Positions 1 to 5,896 of a DNA stretch of 5,896 nucleotides are shown here, piece by piece (within the stretch, counting starts at the first letter, position 1; every line of letters begins with the position of its first letter). The notes under the pieces are model-generated. The model saw nothing but the letters and a program-made list of their open reading frames with translations. It had not been told where the DNA came from and made no database searches. The DNA comes from an uncultured Alistipes sp. (GTDB lineage: Bacteria; Bacteroidota; Bacteroidia; Bacteroidales; Rikenellaceae). Both the position numbers and the translations under genes were made by a program. The stretch covers positions 1 through 5,896 of the forward strand of contig USBO01000113.1 of assembly GCA_900552955.1 (NCBI GenBank). The letters are read 5' to 3'.

Positions 1-1146
1 GTGCACTGTGCACTGACGGTCAATACCGGAAGCCGGGACGAACTGGCGGGCGAACACGGGATCGCCCATCTGCTCGAACACGCCTTTTTCAAGGGCACGA
101 CGCACCGCAAGGCTTTCCACATCAACTGCCGGCTCGAAAATCTCGGCGGCGAGCTGAACGCCTACACCACCAAGGAGGAGACGACGCTGCACGCCACGGT
201 GCTGCGCGGCGACTTCGCCAAGGCGGCCGAGCTGATCGCCGACGTGGCGTTCCGCTCGACCTTCCCCGAGCGCGAACTGGAGCGCGAACGCGAGGTGATC
301 CTCGACGAGATCAACACCTACAAGGACTCGCCGGCCGACCGCATCTACGACGATTTCGAGGACATGCTTTTCGAGGGGTCAGCGCTGGGACACAACATTC
401 TGGGCACGAAAGCGGCGCTGGCCCGCTACCGCTCGGAACACATCCACGCCTTTGTGCGGCGCACGCACACCACCGATCAGATGGTCTTCTCGTCGATCGG
501 CAACATCACCCCGCAGCACATCGAGGCGATCGCCGCGCGCCACTTCGCCGACATGCCCGCCACGGTGCGCGCATTCGAACGGACGGCGCCCGCACCCGTG
601 GCCCCCTTCGAGCGGAGCGTCGCGCGGCACACCCACCAGTCGCATTGCATCGTCGGAGCGCGGGCCTACGGCATCCTCGACCCGAAACGACTGCCGCTGG
701 CGCTGCTCGTCAACATCCTGGGCGGGCCGAGCGCCAATTCGATGCTCAACGTCACCGTGCGCGAGAAACACGGCCTGTCGTACAGCATCGAAGGCTCCTA
801 CACGCCCTACGGCGACGCCGGCATCGTCGCTATCTACTTCAGCTCCGACCACGACAACCGCGACCGCTGTCTGGAGCTGGTCGCCGAGCAGATCGGCCGC
901 CTGCGCACCGAACGGCTCTCGGCCCGACGGCTGGCGCTGGCCAAGAAACAGTTCATCGCCCAACTGGCGATCTCGGCGGAGAGCAACGAGGGCTACATGC
1001 TCGGCGCCGGCAAGAGCTATCTGGTGCACAGCGAAGTGGACACGATGGAGGAGGTCTACCGCAAGATCGCCGGCTTGCGGGCCGAGGAGTTGCAGGCGGT
1101 CGCCGACGAGGTCTTCGCCGCGCCCTCGACGCTGGTTTATAAATAA
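1..1146 (+). CDS. M16 family zinc metallopeptidase (insulinase/pitrilysin type, half-size), 5'-truncated
   Basis: This is a partial gene: 381 residues are visible and the frame is open from the first base. Half-size M16 proteins are usually a little over 400 residues, so roughly 25-35 N-terminal residues are missing, and the GTG at position 1 is probably an internal Val codon. The inverted zinc motif HxxEH is seen as His23-Leu-Leu-Glu26-His27, followed by FFKGT. The third zinc ligand fits Glu103 in the ILDEIN segment, with the usual companion Glu96 seven residues earlier. The second half carries REKHGLSY, with the Arg254/Tyr261 pair typical of the substrate-binding C-terminal domain. Both M16 halves are therefore present and the catalytic set looks intact. 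Family members cleave peptides inside a closed two-domain chamber; the substrate here is unknown. Any signal peptide would lie in the missing part, so cell location cannot be judged. The methyltransferase gene follows after six bases, so the two are likely cotranscribed. Confidence 0.93.
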   Translation: MHCALTVNTGSRDELAGEHGIAHLLEHAFFKGTTHRKAFHINCRLENLGGELNAYTTKEETTLHATVLRGDFAKAAELIADVAFRSTFPERELEREREVILDEINTYKDSPADRIYDDFEDMLFEGSALGHNILGTKAALARYRSEHIHAFVRRTHTTDQMVFSSIGNITPQHIEAIAARHFADMPATVRAFERTAPAPVAPFERSVARHTHQSHCIVGARAYGILDPKRLPLALLVNILGGPSANSMLNVTVREKHGLSYSIEGSYTPYGDAGIVAIYFSSDHDNRDRCLELVAEQIGRLRTERLSARRLALAKKQFIAQLAISAESNEGYMLGAGKSYLVHSEVDTMEEVYRKIAGLRAEELQAVADEVFAAPSTLVYK

Positions 1147-1152
1147 AAGGAG
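1147..1152 (+). promoter_or_regulatory. AAGGAG Shine-Dalgarno-like sequence abutting the methyltransferase start
   Basis: AAGGAG fills the whole gap between the peptidase stop codon and the ATG at 1153. It touches the ATG with no spacer, whereas an effective site normally sits about 5-9 bases away. The start at 1153 is still favoured because the protein then begins with a family-like N-terminus (MDALEKYVDELSTPESELL), and the next in-frame ATG (Met28) would remove it. Initiation may depend on coupling to the peptidase's termination rather than on this site. Confidence 0.35.
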
Positions 1153-1800
1153 ATGGACGCACTCGAAAAATACGTCGACGAACTCTCGACGCCCGAATCC
1201 GAACTGCTGCGGGCGCTCGACCACGAAACCCACATGCGGACGATCCAGCCGCGGATGCTCTCGGGGCACATTCAGGGCAAACTGCTCGAGATGCTCGTGC
1301 GGATGCTCCGCCCGCAGCGCACTCTCGAAATCGGAACCTTCACGGGGTATTCGGCGCTGGCCATGGCCGCAGGGCTCGGCGACGGCGCCACGATCGACAC
1401 CGTCGAGGTGGACGACGAACTGGAGGAGCTGGCGCAGTCGTTCTTCGACCGCTCGCCCTACGGCGCACGCATCCGGCTGCACATCGGTTCGGCGCTCGAC
1501 ATCGCTCCGCAACTGGGCGGCCCGTTCGATCTGGTCTTCATCGACGGCGACAAACGCGAATATCCCGCCTACTACCGCATGCTCATGGGCGACGACACGG
1601 GGCGGCCCCTCGTGCGCAGCGGCGCCTTCCTGCTGGCCGACAACATCCTTTGGTCGGGCAAGGTGGCGGCGCCCGTCGCGCACAACGACCGGCACACGCA
1701 GCGCATCCTCGAATTCAACCGCACGGTGGCCGACGATCCGCGCGTGGAGAACGTCATCGTGCCGCTGCGCGACGGTCTGAACCTGATCCGGGTCAAATAA
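1153..1800 (+). CDS. Class I SAM-dependent O-methyltransferase, cation-dependent (caffeoyl-CoA/catechol type)
   Basis: This 215-residue protein has the usual length for bacterial members of O-methyltransferase family 3. It transfers a methyl group from S-adenosylmethionine to a hydroxyl, classically of a catechol-like substrate, using a divalent cation; the substrate here cannot be told. The SAM-binding motif I is EIGTFTGYSALAMA (residues 59-72), followed by the acidic ribose-binding residue Glu85 in DTVEVDDEL. The metal and catalytic signature is FIDGDK (Asp131, Lys134), with a second metal site at LADNILW (Asp163-Asn164). The C-terminus LRDGLNLIRVK is also typical. No signal peptide is seen, so it should be cytoplasmic. 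It lies six bases after the M16 peptidase in the same direction and is probably the last gene of that operon, since a hairpin and a new promoter follow. All expected catalytic residues are present. Confidence 0.95.
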   Translation: MDALEKYVDELSTPESELLRALDHETHMRTIQPRMLSGHIQGKLLEMLVRMLRPQRTLEIGTFTGYSALAMAAGLGDGATIDTVEVDDELEELAQSFFDRSPYGARIRLHIGSALDIAPQLGGPFDLVFIDGDKREYPAYYRMLMGDDTGRPLVRSGAFLLADNILWSGKVAAPVAHNDRHTQRILEFNRTVADDPRVENVIVPLRDGLNLIRVK

Positions 1801-1826
1801 TCCGTTCCGCCCCGCGGGTTCCACGA

Positions 1827-1852
1827 CACGCCTCGCCGCGCGAGACGGCGTG
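1827..1852 (+). terminator. Strong GC-rich hairpin after the methyltransferase gene, possible terminator
   Basis: CACGCC (1827-1832) pairs with GGCGTG (1847-1852). Inside it TCGC (1833-1836) pairs with GCGA (1840-1843) around a CGC loop, leaving GAC (1844-1846) as a one-sided bulge. That gives ten base pairs, starting 26 bases after the methyltransferase stop and ahead of the next promoter, which is where a terminator is expected. The bases after the stem (ATTGCAGC) contain no T-run, so it is not a classical intrinsic terminator. It may instead be a 3'-end stabilising hairpin. Termination is inference. Confidence 0.4.
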
Positions 1853-1902
1853 ATTGCAGCGAAACGATCGGGAGGACAATCGGATAAAACCGCGACTTTT
1901 TG

Positions 1903-1933
1903 TTGCATTTCCGGTTTTTTGTTCGTAATTTTA
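1903..1933 (+). promoter_or_regulatory. Bacteroidota-type promoter (TTG - 20 bp - TAATTTTA)
   Basis: The Bacteroidota housekeeping consensus is TTTG near -33 and TAnnTTTG near -7. Here TAATTTTA at 1926-1933 matches the -7 element except for the last base. TTG at 1903-1905 lies 20 bases upstream, within the usual spacing. The whole stretch 1881-1950 is AT-rich against a GC-rich background. Transcription would begin around 1938-1942, giving a leader of only 15-20 bases before the ATG at 1957, with no Shine-Dalgarno sequence. It would drive the two exported DUF3857 proteins. TTTTTGTT occurs twice (1897-1904 and 1916-1923), but I cannot assign a role to the repeat. Confidence 0.55.
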
Positions 1934-1956
1934 CTTCGAACCAAAACTCCTCCCTT

Positions 1957-3909
1957 ATGAAAACCTTCCCGTATCTGGCGGCACTCGTCTGTCTGTGCAC
2001 GAGCGCTGCTGCCCAAGAGTACAGTTTCAAGTTCGGAAAGATCGCTCCCGACGAACTGACGATGACCTCCTACGCCCCCGAACCCGATGCCGAGGCGGTC
2101 TTCATCTACGACGACACGGACATCCACTACGTCTTCGGCAAATCCATTCAGGTCGAGTGCTACCGCTCGGTCAAAATCAAGGTGCTCAAGGACGAAGGCG
2201 TCCGCTGGGGCGACGTGACGATCGACCGTTACCACCGCCAACTGTCGAAAGAGACCGTATCGCGTCTCTCGGCAGCCGCCTACAACCTTGTGGACGGCAA
2301 GACGGTCAAGACGCAGCTCGCCAAGCAGAACATCTTCGAAGAGGCGATCGACGAGAACACGACACGGCTGAAGTTCTCGATCCCCGACGTGAAAGCCGGC
2401 ACCGTCATCGAGTACCGCTACACCTTCATCTCCGACTTCATCGGGACGATCCCCGACGTCGGCATTCAGCACTCCATTCCCGTCGTACGCAGCACGACGC
2501 AGGTCTCGATCCCCGAATATTTCACCCATCACATCCGCACGAAAGGGTATCTGTCGCTGCCCGTCGAGAAGACGTTCGACAACGGCGTGGTGGCCGGCAA
2601 TTACAGCTCCGGCTACACCGTCACCAAATACACCTGCACGGTCGATCGGGTTCCGTCGCTCAGGAGAGAGCCCTACGTCTGGTATCTCGACGACTTCCGC
2701 GCAGGGCTCGAATTCGAAATCAACGGCCTGTCCATTCCCGGCAGCATTTACAAGAATTTCACCAAGACCTGGAACGACGTCTATGAGTCGCTCAAACGGT
2801 CGGAGTTCGGCCGCTATGCCAACATCCGCAACCCGTTCAAGGACGAAGTGACCGGCATCGTGGCACGAAACGCCGACGAACGCCAACGGCTGCACGCCAT
2901 CCTCAAACTCGTCCAGTCGCGCATCACATGGGACGGAACCTACCGGCTCACCCCTAAAAACTCGCCTCACATGGCTGTCGACAAAGGCCGCGGCGACAGC
3001 GGATCGATCAATTTCATCCTCGCCGCAGCCCTGCGCGACGCAGGGTTCCGTCCCGAAATCATCCTGCTCAATCCCCGTTCCGCGGGACGGCTGCCGCTGA
3101 CCCACGCCACGGATCACATCCGCACCTTCGTGCTGCGCACCGCGCTCGCCGACGGAGAGACGGTCTATCTCGACGCCACCGACCCGCGTTCGGATGTCAA
3201 CGTGCAGCCCACGCAACTGCTCGTCGACCGTGCGCGCCTCTACAGTGCCGGAAGCAGCGACGAAGGTTGGATCGACCTCTCGTCTCCGGCCCAGAGCGTC
3301 GTGCTCACGCAGATCAGCGCCCGTCTGACGGACGAGGGCGAGCTGGAGTGCGAGGAGACGGACATCGAAACCAATCAGTCGGCCTATGACCTGAGCTGCC
3401 GGTACAGCCGCAGCCAGAATCACGAGACCTTCGTGCAGGAATACGAGGAGAAAGCCGGAATCACCGTCTCGGAACTGACGGTCGAGGGTCTCGACACGGC
3501 GAAGGCCCGCATGAAAACGACCTTCACCAAAGCGGTCGACTCGGGCGGCGACTTCCTTTACGTCTGTCCCACGATCGTCCCCTTCATCGAGGAGAACCCC
3601 TTCACCGGCAGCAAACGCCAGCTTCCCGTGGAGTTCGGCTACCCGCACCGCTACCGGATCATCGTCACGCTCGAACTGCCCGACGGCTGCACGGTCGAGG
3701 AGCTGCCCGAATCGAAGCGCCTGATCGCCTGCGACGGAGGAGTCGCCGCCACGTTACAGATGCAGCAGCAGGGCAATGTCGTCCGGTGTCTGTTCGACTT
3801 CAACCGCTCGCGCGTCGTCTTCGCTGCGGAGGAGTACACCGATCTGAGCGCTTTCTACGGATTCCTCTCCGATCTGTGCAACAGTCGGATCATCCTCAGA
3901 AGATCATGA
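1957..3909 (+). CDS. Exported DUF3857/transglutaminase-like protein with Cys-to-Ser at the catalytic position
   Basis: This 650-residue protein starts at MKTFPYLAALVCLC. A type I signal peptide ends near SAAAQ (residues 16-20), so the protein is probably periplasmic or outer-surface; no lipobox is seen. The start at 1957 is chosen because the signal peptide begins there and the promoter lies just upstream. Residues about 55-235 resemble the DUF3857 beta domain (YRSVKIKVLKDEGVRWGDV, AAAYNLVDGKTV). Residues about 300-415 form a transglutaminase-like domain (ITWDGTYR; GRGDSGSINFILAAALRDAGF; DHIRTFVL; VYLDATDP). The remainder is a beta-rich C-terminal domain with the NPF...R..PVEFGYP signature (548-563). 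The expected triad maps to Ser348, His387 and Asp406, so the nucleophilic Cys is replaced by Ser while His and Asp remain. It is therefore probably not a normal cysteine-type enzyme, unless serine functions there. It overlaps the next gene by four bases (ATGA). Family assignment is strong; function is unknown. Confidence 0.88.
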   Translation: MKTFPYLAALVCLCTSAAAQEYSFKFGKIAPDELTMTSYAPEPDAEAVFIYDDTDIHYVFGKSIQVECYRSVKIKVLKDEGVRWGDVTIDRYHRQLSKETVSRLSAAAYNLVDGKTVKTQLAKQNIFEEAIDENTTRLKFSIPDVKAGTVIEYRYTFISDFIGTIPDVGIQHSIPVVRSTTQVSIPEYFTHHIRTKGYLSLPVEKTFDNGVVAGNYSSGYTVTKYTCTVDRVPSLRREPYVWYLDDFRAGLEFEINGLSIPGSIYKNFTKTWNDVYESLKRSEFGRYANIRNPFKDEVTGIVARNADERQRLHAILKLVQSRITWDGTYRLTPKNSPHMAVDKGRGDSGSINFILAAALRDAGFRPEIILLNPRSAGRLPLTHATDHIRTFVLRTALADGETVYLDATDPRSDVNVQPTQLLVDRARLYSAGSSDEGWIDLSSPAQSVVLTQISARLTDEGELECEETDIETNQSAYDLSCRYSRSQNHETFVQEYEEKAGITVSELTVEGLDTAKARMKTTFTKAVDSGGDFLYVCPTIVPFIEENPFTGSKRQLPVEFGYPHRYRIIVTLELPDGCTVEELPESKRLIACDGGVAATLQMQQQGNVVRCLFDFNRSRVVFAAEEYTDLSAFYGFLSDLCNSRIILRRS

Positions 3910-5807
3910 CGATGCGCCGCCATTGCCTCACATGCCTCCTCGTTGCAGGGGGCATGGCCGTCGGCTCAGCCCGGGAGTATGCCGCGGGGACGATTGCCGA
4001 CTCGCTGCGCCGGAATGCGCAGGCGGTCGTCCGGCTCCGCGAAACGGATTTCCGGTACAATTCGCCCGTCTCGGCCACGGCGCGCCACGAGATCGTGGTC
4101 ACCGTACTGGATCGCAGGGGAGCGGAGCATGCCGAACTGGCTTGTTATACGGACATGTTCACCGCGCTGAAGAGTTTTTCGGGCGAGATCTGCGATGCCG
4201 ACGGACGCGTGATCCGCAAACTCGGCAAAGGAGACCTGAACTATACGGAATACTCGCACCATCTGGCCGACGACGCGGCCTGTTACTGGCTCGAACCGCC
4301 GCTGTCGGTCTTCCCCTGCACCGTCCGCTACTGCTACGAAACCTCGCACAGAAACGGACTGTTCGGCGCGCTGCGCTTCATCCCGCTGTCGACCGACATC
4401 GGCGTCGCGCTGGAGAGGGCCCGCTTCCGGCTATCGACGCCGGCAGGCTATGCGTTCAACAGCCGTTGCACACCCGCGTCCGTCGAACCCCTCTGCCGCT
4501 CGGAGCGCGACCGCGACACTTACGAATGGACGTTCGCGGCCCGCACGGCCGCGCTCAGCGAGCCGCTGATGCCTCCGGCCGACGAGCGGCTGCCGATCCT
4601 CTACCTCGCACCGTCGGAATTCACCTACAGCAAGACGAAGGGCAACATGCAGGACTGGTCGCGCTATGGCATCTGGATCAACGGGCTGCTCGAAGGCCGC
4701 GCGCAGCTTCCGCCGGCAGCGCAGGCCGAGGTGCACGCGCTGACCGACACGATCCCCGGCAAACGGGGGAAAATCGAGGCGCTCTACCGCCATCTGGGCC
4801 GCACGACCCGTTACGTGAGCATCCAGCTCGGCATCGGCGGCTGGCAGCCGATGGATGCCGCAACCGTCCATGCCAACAAATACGGCGACTGCAAGGCACT
4901 CTCCAACTACCTGCACGCGATGCTGGCCGAATGCGGCATCGGGTCGTTCTACACCATCATCCACACGAAGCGCCCACGCATCCCGCGCGACTTCGCAACG
5001 CCCGCCGTGGCCAATCACGCCATACTGGGCGTGCCGTGCGAGCGCGACACACTCTGGCTGGAGTGCACGAACACCGATGTTCCCTTCGGGTACGTCCACC
5101 AGTCCATCGCCGGCCACGACGCCGTGATCTGTCACGACGGCACGGCCGAGGTCGTGACGCTGCCCGCCTATGCCGATTCGCTCAACACCGAATGCCAGCG
5201 CATCGACGTGCGGCTCGACGAGGAGGGAAACGCCCGCCTCACGCTCGAGAGCGTCAGCCGCGCACGGCAGTACGAATGGAAGCGGCCGATCCTCGACCTG
5301 GGGCACGACAAGCAGCGCGATTTCGTGCGGCGTGCGGTCGAACTGCCGCTGGCACAGGTGGATTCGCTCCACTGCAAGGAGGTACTGGACAGGCCGCTGC
5401 CCGAACTGCATCTCCGCGCTTCGATCTCGGCCCGCAACTACGCCAACAAAAGCGGCACGCGTCTCTTCGTTCCCGTGGCGCCCCTGCGTTCCTCCCCGGG
5501 GCGCTTCGCGGCGGCACGCACGCACGACCTGCGGATCGACAAGGGGTATCTCGACGTCGACTCGCTCACGCTGCATCTGCCGGACGGATATGCGGTCGAG
5601 ACGCTTCCGAACTCCATCGTGGCGGAAAACCGGTTCGGAAAGGTCTGCTTCGAAACAGCGTATGACGACCGCGATCTTCTGATCCGCATCCGGCTGCTGC
5701 GCCGTTCGGGCCATTATCCGCAAAGCGACTACGCAGCCTTCCGCGAACTGATGCAGGCCGTCGACCGCATCTACTCGGCGAAAATCGTTCTGCGCAAGGT
5801 ACAATAA
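3906..5807 (+). CDS. Exported DUF3857/transglutaminase-like protein with GDC active-site motif
   Basis: This 633-residue protein starts at the ATG whose last two bases form the TGA stop of the upstream gene (ATGA), implying translational coupling. A second ATG at 3912 (MRRH) is an equally plausible start and changes only two residues. A basic start plus the hydrophobic stretch LTCLLVAGGMAVGSA suggests a signal peptide cleaved near Ala22. Residues about 40-230 match a DUF3857-type beta domain (DADGRVIRKLGKGDLNY; YETSHRNGLFG). Residues about 270-400 are the transglutaminase-like domain: RYVSIQLGIGGWQP, then YGDCKALSNYLHAML (Cys329), then NHAILGVP (His371), then LWLECTNTDVPFGYV. The acidic triad member appears as Glu386 rather than Asp, though Asp391 is a near alternative; from memory LECT is common in such proteins. 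The C-terminal 110 residues form a beta domain ending SAKIVLRKVQ. It is probably enzymatically competent and exported, but the reaction (protease, amidase or crosslinker) and substrate are unknown. Confidence 0.88.
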   Translation: MTMRRHCLTCLLVAGGMAVGSAREYAAGTIADSLRRNAQAVVRLRETDFRYNSPVSATARHEIVVTVLDRRGAEHAELACYTDMFTALKSFSGEICDADGRVIRKLGKGDLNYTEYSHHLADDAACYWLEPPLSVFPCTVRYCYETSHRNGLFGALRFIPLSTDIGVALERARFRLSTPAGYAFNSRCTPASVEPLCRSERDRDTYEWTFAARTAALSEPLMPPADERLPILYLAPSEFTYSKTKGNMQDWSRYGIWINGLLEGRAQLPPAAQAEVHALTDTIPGKRGKIEALYRHLGRTTRYVSIQLGIGGWQPMDAATVHANKYGDCKALSNYLHAMLAECGIGSFYTIIHTKRPRIPRDFATPAVANHAILGVPCERDTLWLECTNTDVPFGYVHQSIAGHDAVICHDGTAEVVTLPAYADSLNTECQRIDVRLDEEGNARLTLESVSRARQYEWKRPILDLGHDKQRDFVRRAVELPLAQVDSLHCKEVLDRPLPELHLRASISARNYANKSGTRLFVPVAPLRSSPGRFAAARTHDLRIDKGYLDVDSLTLHLPDGYAVETLPNSIVAENRFGKVCFETAYDDRDLLIRIRLLRRSGHYPQSDYAAFRELMQAVDRIYSAKIVLRKVQ

Positions 5808-5815
5808 GAACCGTC

Positions 5816-5896
5816 GGGGGGGGGGGGGGCCCCGGGGGGGGGGGGGGCCCCCCCAACGGGGGCGGGGGGGCGGGGCGAAAAGAAAACCCCCCCCCC
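5816..5896. other. Low-complexity G/C homopolymer tail, probable sequencing or assembly artefact
   Basis: Eight bases after the last stop codon the sequence turns into runs: 14 G (5816-5829), 4 C, 14 G (5834-5847), 7 C, G-runs broken by single C bases, then GAAAAGAAAA and 10 C at the very end. No gene, terminator or promoter can be read here. Runs like this at a contig edge are typical of no-signal G calls in two-colour sequencing, joined to their reverse complement by an assembler. The true sequence downstream of the last gene, including any terminator, is therefore missing. Confidence 0.85.

Noticed and set aside
452..1780. A 442-residue plus-strand ORF in another frame over the peptidase and methyltransferase
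   Set aside because: Its translation is dominated by Arg, Ser, Thr, Ala and Trp, as expected for an out-of-frame reading of GC-rich DNA, and it straddles two genes with clear catalytic motifs.
1811..1818. CCCGCGGG palindrome as an operator site
   Set aside because: An eight-base GC palindrome is expected by chance in DNA this GC-rich, and it is far upstream of the promoter with no second copy seen.
1900..1956. An upstream TTG start adding 19 residues to the first DUF3857 protein
   Set aside because: The extension overlaps the promoter and would bury the signal peptide, which begins cleanly at the ATG at 1957.
379..3648. A 1,089-residue minus-strand ORF as a real protein
   Set aside because: It runs antisense across three well-identified genes and an intergenic promoter in codon-aligned phase, has no recognisable domain, and is explained by the absence of TTA, CTA and TCA codons on the sense strand.
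3786..3905. A 40-residue N-terminal extension of the last gene inside the preceding gene
   Set aside because: The signal peptide starts after the ATG at 3906 or 3912, and the ATGA overlap is a normal coupling arrangement. The extension is out-of-frame sequence of the upstream gene.
4431..5804. A 457-residue minus-strand ORF opposite the last gene
   Set aside because: It is also codon-aligned with the sense gene, with low-complexity Arg/Val/Asp-rich translation and no domain. It is a shadow of the GDC-type protein.
5816..5896. G-quadruplex, palindromic repeat or GC-rich terminator at the end of the window
   Set aside because: The pure G and C runs at the extreme end look like a sequencing or assembly artefact, so structure inferred from them is not trustworthy.

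Overview
The window looks like a fragment of a GC-rich Bacteroidota genome. The best guess is Alistipes or a relative in the Rikenellaceae. This rests on four things: the families present (a half-size M16 peptidase, and paired DUF3857/transglutaminase-like exported proteins), a Bacteroidota-type promoter with a TAnnTTT-like -7 element, weak or absent Shine-Dalgarno sequences, and strongly GC-biased codon use. The genus is inference; the phylum is more secure. Position 1 lies inside a gene. The last 80 or so bases are homopolymer junk, so the window is probably a complete short assembly contig with artificial ends.

Layout: all four genes are on the + strand. (1) Positions 1-1146 hold the 5'-truncated zinc peptidase of family M16. 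(2) Six bases later, 1153-1800 encodes a cation-dependent SAM O-methyltransferase; these two form one transcription unit. (3) The 156-base gap 1801-1956 holds a strong hairpin after the methyltransferase and then an AT-rich promoter. (4) Positions 1957-3909 and 3906-5807 encode two exported proteins of the same general build: signal peptide, DUF3857-type beta domain, transglutaminase-like domain, C-terminal beta domain. Their ATGA stop/start overlap indicates a second, translationally coupled operon. (5) After 5807 only eight plausible bases remain before the sequence collapses into G and C runs.

The most interesting biology is the tandem DUF3857/transglutaminase-like pair. The downstream protein keeps the catalytic cysteine (GDC motif, Cys329) and a histidine. 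The upstream protein has a serine at the equivalent place (GDS motif, Ser348) while keeping the His and Asp positions. This suggests a probable non-catalytic partner made together with a potentially active enzyme, both outside the cytoplasm. Their substrate and function are unknown, and the serine may be common in this subfamily. I see no mobile element, CRISPR array, RNA gene or defence system. The very long antisense reading frames are explained by codon bias.
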